In this document: positions 1-8,060 of the stretch, piece by piece | How the letters are laid out: each line of letters opens with the position of its first letter | How positions within the stretch are numbered: the stretch's first letter is position 1 | NCBI RefSeq assembly: GCF_030504625.1 | Contig: NZ_JAUKWH010000001.1 | Span: 124,001 to 188,000, forward strand | Length of the DNA stretch: 64,000 nucleotides | Source: Neisseria sp. MVDL19-042950 | GTDB taxonomy: Bacteria > Pseudomonadota > Gammaproteobacteria > Burkholderiales > Neisseriaceae | Direction of reading: 5' to 3' | Position numbers and translations under genes: made by a program | Notes under the pieces: generated by a model | The model's database searches: none | What the model was told of the DNA's origin: nothing | What the model saw: only the letters and a program-made list of their open reading frames with translations

Positions 1-849
1 ATTATGCCGGGGCACGGCGTGATGGTACACGGCTTGCTGCCCGATGCGCCTGCTTGCGAAGTAGCCAGCATGTCCGGCGTGTGCGTGGCGGGCATGGCGG
101 CGATGAAACATGCGTTTAACGCCGTGCGCACGGGTGAACACCGACATGCCGTCGCTGCCGCTTCAGAAGCCGCTTCCGCCGTGATGCGCGGCGAAAACTT
201 TCGCAGCGAAGCCTCGCAAAAACGGCTTGAAAACGCCCGCCCCGAAATCGGTTTTGAAAAAGACTTTTTACGCTGGATGCTTTCGGACGGCGCAGGTGCG
301 GTTTATTTGAGCAACCGCCCGAATTCAGACGGCCTCAGCTTTAAAATCCATTGGATAGACCTGCTTTCCTATGCCAACGAAATGCCCGTGTGCATGTATG
401 CGGGTGCCGAAGTGAAAGACGGCGGGTTTGTCAGTTGGAAAAGCGTCGATGCCGATTACCGCGAGAAAAACAGCCTGATGGCCATCAAACAGGATGTCAA
501 ACTGCTCAACGAAAATATTGTCCGCTACACCGTAGAAAAGCCTTTGCAGCGTATCAAGCAGAAATACAATTTGCAGGCCGATGAAATCGATTGGTTCCTG
601 CCGCATTATTCGTCGGGCTTTTTCCGCGACCGTGTAGCCGAAGGCTTGGTCAATGCCGGTTTTCCGATTCCGCAGGAAAAATGGTTTACCAACCTGTACG
701 AAAAAGGCAACACCGGTTCCGCCTCGATTTACATCATCCTTGAAGAATTCATACGCACTTTCCCGCTGCGAAAGGGTCAGAAAATATTGTGCTATATCCC
801 CGAAAGCGGGCGGTTTTCCACCTGTTTCATGTTGCTGGAGGCGGTATGA
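1..849 (+). CDS. 3-oxoacyl-ACP synthase III-like protein (5' truncated by window)
   Basis: KAS III (FabH-like) enzyme that would catalyse a decarboxylative or initiating acyl condensation, probably on the carrier protein encoded downstream. The reading frame is open through base 1 and the ATG at base 4 lies inside the thiolase fold, so the true start is upstream of the window. Within the visible part the likely nucleophile is in SGVCVAG (about residue 27), followed by His in LPHYSSG (about 201) and Asn in KGNTGSAS (about 233). This is the Cys-His-Asn triad of KAS III, which argues for an active enzyme. The stop overlaps the next ATG by 3 bases (ATGA), implying translational coupling in an operon. 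The exact substrate cannot be read; DarB-like synthases are alternatives to FabH. Confidence 0.85.
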   Translation: MMPGHGVMVHGLLPDAPACEVASMSGVCVAGMAAMKHAFNAVRTGEHRHAVAAASEAASAVMRGENFRSEASQKRLENARPEIGFEKDFLRWMLSDGAGAVYLSNRPNSDGLSFKIHWIDLLSYANEMPVCMYAGAEVKDGGFVSWKSVDADYREKNSLMAIKQDVKLLNENIVRYTVEKPLQRIKQKYNLQADEIDWFLPHYSSGFFRDRVAEGLVNAGFPIPQEKWFTNLYEKGNTGSASIYIILEEFIRTFPLRKGQKILCYIPESGRFSTCFMLLEAV

Positions 850-1256
850 AAGTAGACGATATTCCGCAAGACGAGAGCAAAACCTATCACGGCCATCAGA
901 AAATCATCTACGGCACGCGCGACGGCCATTACGAAGCCGCCACCAGCAGCGGCTGGCAGGACGAAGCATTCGCCACTGAGCAGGCCGTAGCGGAATTGGA
1001 CGAATTGACCGAACAGGCGTTGCAGGCCGTCTTAAAAGGCGAACGTTCGCCACTTTATTATTATATGTACCGCTACCGCCACGACGAAAGCAGCCTCGCC
1101 CAATCCGCAGGCTTGTGGCGTTGGCAGATAAGGCGGCATTTCCGGCCGGAAGTGTTTGCCAAACTCAACAACAAAACTTTAAGCAAATACGCCCAAGCCT
1201 TGCAGCTTGATGTTTCCACCTTGCGCCAGCCGCTTTCAGACGGCCTCGAACCATGA
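846..1256 (+). CDS. small hypothetical protein with HTH-like C-terminus
   Basis: 136-residue protein of unknown function. The track's longer ORF begins at 789, but the ATG at 846 overlaps the upstream stop as ATGA and is the more natural start. The N-terminal half is acidic and hydrophilic. The C-terminal half (about residues 85-130) reads like a Cro/CI-type helix-turn-helix, with SLAQSAGLWRWQIRRHF followed by LSKYAQALQLDVSTL, which resembles a recognition helix and the helix after it. The gene ends in a DUS copy (encoding LSDGL) and overlaps the next gene by ATGA. A regulator or accessory protein of the biosynthetic cluster is possible; no enzymatic motif is visible. Confidence 0.7.
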   Translation: MKVDDIPQDESKTYHGHQKIIYGTRDGHYEAATSSGWQDEAFATEQAVAELDELTEQALQAVLKGERSPLYYYMYRYRHDESSLAQSAGLWRWQIRRHFRPEVFAKLNNKTLSKYAQALQLDVSTLRQPLSDGLEP

Positions 1257-2266
1257 TCGAATTCCACCACCAGCACACGGCCCACTGCGAAAGCGGTGTG
1301 ATGTCTACCTTACTCAAGCACCACGGTTACGATTTAAACGAAGCCATGATTTTCGGATTGGCTTCCGCCCTCACGTTTGTTTATCTGCCCGTGGTCAAAT
1401 TGGCGGGCATGCCGCTGATTTCCTACCGCATGCCGCCGAAAGGCATCATCAAAAACACTTGTAAAAATTTGGGCATACGGTTGAATATGCGCAAGTTTTC
1501 ATCAGCCGAACAGGGGCGGAAGGCGCTGGACGAGGCTCTTGCCGCAGGCAAACTCGTCGGCTTGCAGACTTCCGTGTTTTGGTTGCCGTATTTCCCCGAA
1601 GAGATGCGTTTTCATTTCAATGCCCACAATCTGCTGGTGTACGACAAGGAAGACGGCGATTATTTAATCAGCGACCCTGTGTTTGAAACCGTGCAACGTT
1701 GCGCCGCCGAAGATTTGCAGCGAGCGCGTTTTGCCAAAGGCGCATTGGCCGCCAAAGGCTTGATGTACACCATCGATGGTTCGAGGCCGTCTGAAAACTG
1801 GTCTGCCGAGCTGCCGCGGTTGATTCGCAAGGCAGTTGGCAAAAACGCCAAACAGATGCTTGCGCCGGTGTTTTTCGTTGGTGTGCGCGGCATCCGTACG
1901 GTGGCCAAACAAATTGAAAAACTTGCCGGCAGCGGCAAATCGGAAAAATACAAAAAACTCTATCTCGGCCATATCGTGCGCATGCAGGAAGAAATCGGCA
2001 CCGGCGGCGCAGGTTTCCGCTACCTTTATGCTTATTTTCTCGAGCAAGCCGCCGACATCTGCGGCGAACCTGCTTTTCAGACGGCCTCGCAACGCATGAC
2101 GGCCATTGGAGACCAATGGCGCAAATTCGCAAGTTTGTGTGTGAAGCAATGCAAAAGGCCGTCTGAAAACGGCTATCGGGAAACGGCTGACTTTTTGCGG
2201 AAAATTGCTGACGCGGAAGAAAAATTGTGGTTGGATTTGAAAAATACCCGAAATCGAATCAAATAA
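1253..2266 (+). CDS. BtrH N-terminal-domain / DUF4872-type protein
   Basis: 337-residue protein with a C39-peptidase-like N-terminal fold. Cys12 (HCESG), His125 (NAHNLLVYD) and Asp141 (ISDP) are spaced like the Cys-His-Asp triad of BtrH-type proteins. BtrH of butirosin biosynthesis moves an acyl group from an acyl carrier protein to an amine acceptor. By analogy (inference), this protein could release the product of the neighbouring ketosynthases and ACP by acyl transfer; proteolysis of a leader peptide is a weaker alternative because no precursor peptide is visible. The C-terminal half is helical and DUF4872-like. Two DUS copies are embedded in the coding region (RPSEN). It overlaps the upstream gene by ATGA. 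Confidence 0.75.
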   Translation: MIEFHHQHTAHCESGVMSTLLKHHGYDLNEAMIFGLASALTFVYLPVVKLAGMPLISYRMPPKGIIKNTCKNLGIRLNMRKFSSAEQGRKALDEALAAGKLVGLQTSVFWLPYFPEEMRFHFNAHNLLVYDKEDGDYLISDPVFETVQRCAAEDLQRARFAKGALAAKGLMYTIDGSRPSENWSAELPRLIRKAVGKNAKQMLAPVFFVGVRGIRTVAKQIEKLAGSGKSEKYKKLYLGHIVRMQEEIGTGGAGFRYLYAYFLEQAADICGEPAFQTASQRMTAIGDQWRKFASLCVKQCKRPSENGYRETADFLRKIADAEEKLWLDLKNTRNRIK

Positions 2267-2290
2267 AATAATAACCGGAAACGAATATAC

Positions 2291-2305
2291 AAAAAAAAAA
2301 AAAAA
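2291..2305 (+). repeat. homopolymeric A tract (15 A)
   Basis: An uninterrupted run of 15 adenines lies 41 bases before the GTG start of the AT-rich gene at 2347. Tracts of this length slip during replication, and in Neisseria such tracts in promoter regions can vary expression. No clear -35/-10 pair could be assigned around it. Confidence 0.9.
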
Positions 2306-2346
2306 TAGAAATTACTGTCTTGTAATCAGCTTAGGAGAGGATTGTT

Positions 2347-3300
2347 GTGAGAGAGCCGGAATTATTCTTAACTAGGGTTTATAAGCCTTTAGATTCATTG
2401 GATTTTAATGGAGAAAAATTAAAGATTGATGAAAAAGAAATCAAATTCCTTCATCATTCTATTTTGAATAACAGTGAGTTTACAAAGGATGCGCGGGGAA
2501 ATTGGAAATTAATATTTTTTAAAGACGATGATTTATACCGGCAAGAATTTTATATTAAATTTAATGAATTAGATAAAGACGAAGATATTGCTTTTTGCCA
2601 AGATGACAGTTCGAGAATATTGAAAAACACGGACTTGAATTTCAAAAAATATGATGAAATCACACGATTATGTTTTGTTTATGATGGCCAAATACAAGGC
2701 GATTCGAGGAAAGATCATCAAATAAATGATGAATTTCTAAAATATATAGAACATTTATCGTTGATTGTCCGTGAATCAAAAGCGGTAAAGTTCGATGATT
2801 TCTATGAAACGAGATCACATTATGGCCATTTTGATGGAAGAGGATTGTCGTTTTTGGCCAAATTACCAAAGCAAAGAGCTTATTTGGAACGCTATATTTT
2901 ACTGGTAGCGCTGGCATACGCTTATTTAGGCGTATTGGAAAAATTCGGTAACGAGTTGGCCAAGTTGGGAAAACCGGAAGATATTTCCCGATTACATTTT
3001 TTATATGAAAAAATTTCTTATTTCTATGTGAAGTTCTTTTTTTGCCAGCCGGTACTCAGTAAAAATTCCGCCTCGGTTGAAGCGTGGAACCGTATCAGCG
3101 GCATTTTAAAAATTAGCGAATTAAAGAGTGAATTGGATCAAAAGGTTTCAATGATCCACTATATTTTAAATCTGCAATCCGAAAAGCAAGAGAGAAAACA
3201 AAAAGAAATAGATAAGAAAAAACAGGATAAAGTAAATATTACATTTGTGATTTTAGGGGTCGCCATCAGTTGCCTTCAATTGATCGGGCTATTCAAATAA
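2347..3300 (+). CDS. AT-rich hypothetical protein with C-terminal membrane anchor
   Basis: 317 residues, family not recognised. The GTG start at 2347 is preceded by a strong Shine-Dalgarno (AGGAGAGG). The first ~100 residues are charged and soluble and the middle is helical. Residues about 255-295 form a very charged, probably coiled-coil stretch (QSEKQERKQKEIDKKK) leading into a single hydrophobic segment (FVILGVAISCLQLIGLF) at the extreme C-terminus, so the protein is likely tail-anchored. Base composition is far more AT-rich than the flanking genes and it contains no DUS, both signs of recent acquisition. It interrupts the biosynthetic operon between the BtrH-like gene and the ABC transporter. 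Confidence 0.75.
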   Translation: MREPELFLTRVYKPLDSLDFNGEKLKIDEKEIKFLHHSILNNSEFTKDARGNWKLIFFKDDDLYRQEFYIKFNELDKDEDIAFCQDDSSRILKNTDLNFKKYDEITRLCFVYDGQIQGDSRKDHQINDEFLKYIEHLSLIVRESKAVKFDDFYETRSHYGHFDGRGLSFLAKLPKQRAYLERYILLVALAYAYLGVLEKFGNELAKLGKPEDISRLHFLYEKISYFYVKFFFCQPVLSKNSASVEAWNRISGILKISELKSELDQKVSMIHYILNLQSEKQERKQKEIDKKKQDKVNITFVILGVAISCLQLIGLFK

Positions 3301-3311
3301 TATAAATTTTT

Positions 3312-4214
3312 ATGATAGAAATAAAAAACCTTTCCCATCAATATCCAAACGCGCAAGTGCCGGCTTTGCGCGGTGTTTCGCTGGAAATCGGCGAGGGTGA
3401 AACTTTGGGTTTGCTGGGGCCGAACGGGGCGGGGAAAACCACGTTGATGTCGCTTCTGGCGGGTTTGCAGCCGGGGCAGTCGGGGCAGATTACTTTCGAC
3501 GGCGTGCCGTTCGCGCGCCTGAGTAAAAAACAGCGGCACCAAATTTCCCTTGTGCCGCAAGATTTTGCCTTTTATCCCTTACTGAGCGTTTGGGACAATC
3601 TCAAATTTTTTGCCGCGCTTTATGACGTGAAAGACAAAGCGCATTTGCAGCAGTTACTTGAAGAAACAGGCTTGGAAGCGCACCGCAACAAGCTGGCGAA
3701 GCATCTTTCAGGCGGCCTCAAACGCCGCTTGAATTTCGCCGTCGGTTTAATCAACCGGCCACGCCTGATTTTTCTGGATGAAATCACCGTCGGCATCGAC
3801 CCCGAATCGCGCCGGTTTATTCTGGAAAGCGTGGCGGAGCTGGGCAGGAGGGGCGTAACCGTTATTTATACGTCGCATTACCTGCAAGAAATTGAATTGT
3901 TGTGTAAAAATCTGGTATTGCTGAATCACGGCCGAATGATTTATCAAGGCGGCGTGCAGGATATTTTGCAGCAAAACGGCCGATCTGGTTTAAGCGTGCA
4001 AACGCAGCCGCCGCTGAGCGATGAGCATGTGGCCGTCTTAAACGGCAAACGGGAAGCGAACGGAGCCGTGCGGATTGAAACGCAAACTGCCGAGCCGGTG
4101 TGGGTGTTTTTGCAGGAAAAAGGTTATGCGGTAACTGCCTGCCAATTCGGTTTTGCATCGTTGGAATCGTTTTATCTCGATTTCTTGCGCAATCAGGCGG
4201 AGGTAACATGCTGA
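3312..4214 (+). CDS. ABC transporter ATP-binding protein
   Basis: 300-residue ATPase of an ABC-2 type exporter. Walker A GPNGAGKTT (about residues 36-44), the ABC signature LSGGLKRR (132-139) and Walker B LIFLDE (152-157) are intact, with the switch His in YTSHYLQE. The C-terminal ~80 residues form the variable domain typical of drug, antibiotic or polysaccharide exporters of this class. It overlaps the permease gene by 7 bases, so the two are co-translated. Placed between the BtrH-like protein and the carrier protein, it most likely powers export of the cluster's product, or of a lipid carrying it, across the inner membrane. Confidence 0.9.
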   Translation: MIEIKNLSHQYPNAQVPALRGVSLEIGEGETLGLLGPNGAGKTTLMSLLAGLQPGQSGQITFDGVPFARLSKKQRHQISLVPQDFAFYPLLSVWDNLKFFAALYDVKDKAHLQQLLEETGLEAHRNKLAKHLSGGLKRRLNFAVGLINRPRLIFLDEITVGIDPESRRFILESVAELGRRGVTVIYTSHYLQEIELLCKNLVLLNHGRMIYQGGVQDILQQNGRSGLSVQTQPPLSDEHVAVLNGKREANGAVRIETQTAEPVWVFLQEKGYAVTACQFGFASLESFYLDFLRNQAEVTC

Positions 4215-5452
4215 TTGCTTCTATTGTTAAAGAAATCAAGCTGTTGAGTAGAGATTTGCACGGCGTGGCGGTGTTGTTTGTGATGCCGGTGCTGTTTATG
4301 CTGATTATGTCGGCGGCGTTGAGCAATGAAGACGAGTTGAACCACCGCAGCAATATCGTGTTTATCGGCGAAAAAGACAGCAAACTGAATCAGGATTTCG
4401 TCAAAGCCCTGCAAGCCGAAAATCTGGCGGTGCAACAGGCCGCACCGTCGGAGCTTGCCGACTTTCAGACGGCCTTACAGCAAGGCAGGTTTGAATTGCT
4501 GGTGGTCAACCCCAACGGCAGCAAAACCGCGCTGACTGATGAAAAACCGCTGCAATTGTGGTTGAACCCGAGCGTAGACCGCTCGTGGCTGCTGGGTATG
4601 AAAGGCGTTTTGCAGAAACATTACACCGAAGAGCGGTTGGCGCATTTCCTCGACGGCAACCACGTTACGCTTGAGAACAACAAACGCGCGCCGATTAAAA
4701 AAATCCAAAACAAAGTAAACGAAGATTTGGATAAAAAATTCGCCGAAATCAACGACTATCTGGACAAGGATTTGTGGGAAGAAGTGTATCTCAACCGACA
4801 GGGCACACAGGTAACCAAGCCCAACTCGGTGCAGCACAGCGTGCCCGCATGGCTGATTTTCGGCATGTTTTTTATTATGATACCGCTTTCCAACGTCATG
4901 GCGATGGAACGGCAAACCAACACCATCACCCGTTTGCGCATGGCGCGTGCTTCGGCATGGAAGCTGATTGTGTCGAAGCTGGTGCCTTATTTCGTCATCA
5001 ACCAGTTGCAGTTTGCCGGCATGGTGGCACTCGGTTATTTCGTGCTGCCGCATCTGAACATGCCCGCATTCGAGCTTTCAGGCGGCCTGCTGTCTTATGC
5101 GGCGCTGTCTTCGGCGGTGAGTTTGGCCGCATTAGGCTACGGTTTGCTGGTAAGCGTGATTGCGCGCACCACCGAGCACGCCGTGGTGCTGGGCGGCGGC
5201 GGCATCATCATTATGGCGGCGTTGGGCGGCATTATGGTGCCGGTGTATGTGATGCCCGAAGTTATGCAGACGGTTTCACAGTTTTCGCCGATGGGCTGGG
5301 CGCTTACGGCATTTCAGAATCTGCTGCTGAATCATTATTCGCTGATGCAGATTCACACACAGCTTTTGTTGCTGGCAGGGTTCGGCGTAGCCGCATTAAC
5401 GGTTGCCGCGCTTTTATACCGCCATCAATTAAGAACACAGGTAAGATTTTAA
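4208..5452 (+). CDS. ABC-2 type permease
   Basis: 414-residue integral membrane partner of the upstream ATPase. The ATG at 4208 (in GAGGTAACATG) is preferred to the track's start at 4100, which lies inside the ATPase gene. One N-terminal membrane segment (about 20-40) is followed by a long hydrophilic, presumably periplasmic domain (about 45-220). A bundle of five to six membrane segments follows, including the FGMFFIMIPLSNVMAMERQ region typical of ABC2_membrane proteins. The stop abuts the ATG of the carrier-protein gene. Likely function is export of the cluster product; the substrate is unknown. Confidence 0.87.
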   Translation: MLIASIVKEIKLLSRDLHGVAVLFVMPVLFMLIMSAALSNEDELNHRSNIVFIGEKDSKLNQDFVKALQAENLAVQQAAPSELADFQTALQQGRFELLVVNPNGSKTALTDEKPLQLWLNPSVDRSWLLGMKGVLQKHYTEERLAHFLDGNHVTLENNKRAPIKKIQNKVNEDLDKKFAEINDYLDKDLWEEVYLNRQGTQVTKPNSVQHSVPAWLIFGMFFIMIPLSNVMAMERQTNTITRLRMARASAWKLIVSKLVPYFVINQLQFAGMVALGYFVLPHLNMPAFELSGGLLSYAALSSAVSLAALGYGLLVSVIARTTEHAVVLGGGGIIIMAALGGIMVPVYVMPEVMQTVSQFSPMGWALTAFQNLLLNHYSLMQIHTQLLLLAGFGVAALTVAALLYRHQLRTQVRF

Positions 5453-5740
5453 ATGGGCAATACGGTTAATACAGATTCCCCCGCGCTCGAGCGGGAATTG
5501 AAACTACTCATCGCGCGGGAGAGCGAAAGGGACGACCTCGATATCGACGCTTGGCAGGACGACGAACCGCTGTTCGGCCGCAAAAGCAGCATCGGTTTGG
5601 ATTCACTCGACGCGCTGCAAATCAGCGTTGCTTTGCAGGCCCGCTACGGCGTGCGTTTGAACGGCGACCGCATGGTGCGCAAACACATGATGACCGTGCG
5701 CGATCTGGCCGCATTTATCCGTGCCGGGCAAACGGAGTAG
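5453..5740 (+). CDS. acyl carrier protein (phosphopantetheine-binding)
   Basis: 95-residue carrier protein. The motif GLDSLDAL places the phosphopantetheine attachment Ser at residue 51, followed by the usual helix II and the hydrophobic LAAFI end. It differs from the housekeeping AcpP in having an Arg/Lys-rich C-terminal half (RYGVRLNGDRMVRKHMM). It begins immediately after the permease stop and lies 3 bases before the KAS gene. It should carry the growing acyl chain for the ketosynthases of this cluster and be the donor for the BtrH-like protein (inference). No dedicated phosphopantetheinyl transferase is in view. Confidence 0.9.
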   Translation: MGNTVNTDSPALERELKLLIARESERDDLDIDAWQDDEPLFGRKSSIGLDSLDALQISVALQARYGVRLNGDRMVRKHMMTVRDLAAFIRAGQTE

Positions 5741-5743
5741 CAT

Positions 5744-6838
5744 ATGGCCGTGTATGTTACCGGAGCCAGTTTCGTATGCGCACAGGGCGAGAACGAAGCG
5801 GCTTTTCCGCCGAACGGCAGTATCAAGCCGCCCGCCGTGCAGGTTTCGCAAATGCTCGGCCAAACAACCGAATGGCCTTATTTCAAGGCTTTCGGTCAGG
5901 ATTTGCTGACCTTGCCCGATTTGTTTGCGTTGCTTGAAAAACACATGCTTCAGACGGCCTCGGCAGCAGGTTGGGAGGAAGAAGAGCTCGGCTGCGTGCC
6001 GATTTTAATCGGGTCGACCGCTTATGTGGTGTCCGATCAGGAAAGCCGTTTTGGTAGCGGGCAGGATGTTTATGCCTATCCGCCGAACGAAATCAGCGAG
6101 CATCTGCGCCGCCGTTGGAACAATCCCCATGTTTACAGCTTTGCCACCTCTTGCACCTCCTCGGCGCAAGCCATAGGTTACGGCTGTAAAATGATTGAAA
6201 ACGGTTTTGCCGACAAAGCATTGGTTATCGGCTTCGAGATGTTCAACCGCTTTACGTTCGAGCATTTCCAAGCCATGCAGCTTTTGTCTTCCGGGGCGCA
6301 CAGCCTGCCGTTGGCCGATCCGCAAGGCATTATTCTGGGGGAAGGTTTGGCCTGCGTTGCGTTATCCGCACAGCCGGGCGGCAATAGGCATTATGCCATC
6401 AGCGGCATCAGCAGCCTTACCGACCACGAAAGCCTCACCAACAGCAGCGATGATGCTTTAAGGCGTTTGATTGCCGGTATTCTGAAGCAGGCGGGCGTAG
6501 ATGCCGCCCAGATTCAAACCGTTAAAGTGCATGCCACGGGCGGAATCGGCGACGAAGCCGAAGAAGCCGTGCTGCGCGAAATGCTTCCGCACAGTTACCG
6601 CCTGATTCTCAAACCTTATACCGGCCACCCGCTCGGCGCGGCGGGCGCACTTGAAACCGCCCTGATGTTGCGCTTTATCCAAAACGGCCGTTTCCCCGCA
6701 CTGCCGGATGCGGCGGATTACACCGATTTGCCGACCGCACACGGCCAACCCGTTTCAGACGGCCTGTGCCTGCATTATTTCCTCGGTTTCGGTGGCAGCA
6801 ATATCGGCTGGGTGTCGGAATGGTGTGAGGCCGTCTGA
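5744..6838 (+). CDS. beta-ketoacyl-ACP synthase (KAS I/II-like)
   Basis: 364-residue thiolase-fold condensing enzyme. Cys137 in FATSCTSS is the nucleophile; His in KVHATGG and His in TGHPLGAAG complete the Cys-His-His triad of FabB/FabF-type enzymes. At 364 residues it is shorter than FabF (about 412), so some loops are reduced. It would extend the acyl chain carried on the adjacent ACP. The end of the gene is formed by a DUS (GAGGCCGTCTGA supplies the stop). With no ketoreductase or dehydratase in the visible cluster, either a poly-beta-keto product, a single condensation, or borrowing of fatty-acid enzymes is implied. Confidence 0.88.
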   Translation: MAVYVTGASFVCAQGENEAAFPPNGSIKPPAVQVSQMLGQTTEWPYFKAFGQDLLTLPDLFALLEKHMLQTASAAGWEEEELGCVPILIGSTAYVVSDQESRFGSGQDVYAYPPNEISEHLRRRWNNPHVYSFATSCTSSAQAIGYGCKMIENGFADKALVIGFEMFNRFTFEHFQAMQLLSSGAHSLPLADPQGIILGEGLACVALSAQPGGNRHYAISGISSLTDHESLTNSSDDALRRLIAGILKQAGVDAAQIQTVKVHATGGIGDEAEEAVLREMLPHSYRLILKPYTGHPLGAAGALETALMLRFIQNGRFPALPDAADYTDLPTAHGQPVSDGLCLHYFLGFGGSNIGWVSEWCEAV

Positions 6839-6851
6839 AAAGGAATATGCT

Positions 6852-7553
6852 ATGAAACACACTTTCTGGATTCAGGCACAGCACAGTTATACCGCTACCG
6901 AAACCGACGGCATCGATCTGCGCCGCTACCTCAAGCAGCACGGCAGGGAAGCGCGCCGCATGAGCCGTTTCAGCCAACTGGTTTCGGCGGGCACCCTACC
7001 GTTTAATCCGTCGGCGGAAAGCAATATTTATCTGGCTTCACCGTTCAGCTCTCCGAGCAAATTCACCGATACTTTCAGCCGGTTGCTGAATGACAATCTG
7101 CCCAGCCCGCTGGATTTTATGGCTGCTTTAAACAATGCCGCCACGTTTCAGACGGCCCAGACGCTGGGTTGCGACGGCCCGTCGGTGTTTCTGCTGGTCA
7201 GCCCGCACACGTATTGGCAACCGTTATGGCTGGCGGTGAACGACTTGCTGCTGCATCCGCGGCAAACCGCATTGGTCGGATGGGCGTACGAGCGCATAAG
7301 GGCGGATGAAACGCAGCCGGAAGGCAGCTTTTGGTGGCAGATCGGCACCACGGCGGGCAGCAATCCTTCGGCTGAGATTATTGTCGATATGCAATCGAAG
7401 CATTTCGAGGAAGATGCTGCCGAATCGGCGGAAAAAAGCGGATTTTTACAGCCTGTTTCGCAAGTGTTCGATGTGCTTGCCCGTAAAGGGCAAGTTATTT
7501 TGCCGTGCGCGGGTTATCCGCAAAACGTGCGGATAACGGTTAAAACCGTTTAA
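6852..7553 (+). CDS. ketosynthase-like protein (Ketoacyl-synt_2 type)
   Basis: 233-residue KS-fold protein. The ATG at 6852 is chosen over the track's start at 6708, because the extra N-terminus there only encodes part of the upstream gene and a DUS. The sequence TLGCDGPSVFLL aligns with the N-terminal half of the beta-ketoacyl synthase fold seen in aryl-polyene-type clusters (Ketoacyl-synt_2). The protein ends before a C-terminal KS half, so it is unlikely to be a complete condensing enzyme alone. A chain-length-factor or structural-partner role with the KAS at 5744 is the likeliest reading. It is the last gene before a DUS-pair terminator. Confidence 0.78.
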   Translation: MKHTFWIQAQHSYTATETDGIDLRRYLKQHGREARRMSRFSQLVSAGTLPFNPSAESNIYLASPFSSPSKFTDTFSRLLNDNLPSPLDFMAALNNAATFQTAQTLGCDGPSVFLLVSPHTYWQPLWLAVNDLLLHPRQTALVGWAYERIRADETQPEGSFWWQIGTTAGSNPSAEIIVDMQSKHFEEDAAESAEKSGFLQPVSQVFDVLARKGQVILPCAGYPQNVRITVKTV

Positions 7554-7559
7554 ATCGGG

Positions 7560-7595
7560 AGGCCGTCTGAAAAATGATTTTCAGACGGCCTTTTT
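7560..7595 (+). terminator. DUS-pair terminator closing the biosynthetic cluster
   Basis: AGGCCGTCTGAAAA and TTTTCAGACGGCCT are inverted with a 5-base loop and followed by a T run, 7 bases after the KS-like gene. Confidence 0.85.
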
Positions 7596-7735
7596 AAAAT
7601 TAAGAAATGATTTGTAAATATCCCGTTATCAACTTGAAATACGGCCGTAATAGGCTAATCTGTATCATTGTCAACGGCAAGAGTTTCTGCCGCCGACTTT
7701 TCCCAACCATTTCCAAACGCATAGAATAGGAGAGT

Positions 7736-8050
7736 ATGATGAAAAAAGAATTTGAAGCACAAAAAGAAGCGTTAATGAAAGACATCCGTTCCGTTTTGGA
7801 CGATGTAGAAGAGCTGTATAACAGCGGGGTGGAAGCCGGTTCGGAAGAAGCCAAAGTTTTGAAAGTCAAGCTGCAAGACAAGCTCGACGTAGCCAAATCG
7901 AAACTGCGTGATTTTGAAGAGCAGGCAACTGAAAAAGTGAAACACACCGCCAAACAAGCCGATGAGCTGGTGCAGGAAAAACCTTATTACGCAATGGGTT
8001 TCGCTGCATTGGCCGGTTTGGTGGTCGGTATTTTGCTGAACCGCCGCTAA
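7736..8050 (+). CDS. DUF883 / YqjD-ElaB family membrane-anchored protein
   Basis: 104 residues (or 103 if the second ATG at 7739 is used; a GGAGAG Shine-Dalgarno lies just upstream). A long amphipathic, heptad-rich helical N-terminus is followed by one C-terminal transmembrane segment (YYAMGFAALAGLVVGILL) and a short basic tail NRR, the hallmark of the YqjD/ElaB family. In E. coli these tail-anchored inner-membrane proteins bind ribosomes in stationary phase. Here it heads a yqjD-yqjE-yqjK-like set, although a DUS-pair terminator separates it from the next gene. Confidence 0.88.
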   Translation: MMKKEFEAQKEALMKDIRSVLDDVEELYNSGVEAGSEEAKVLKVKLQDKLDVAKSKLRDFEEQATEKVKHTAKQADELVQEKPYYAMGFAALAGLVVGILLNRR

Positions 8051-8060
8051 TTGATGGCAG

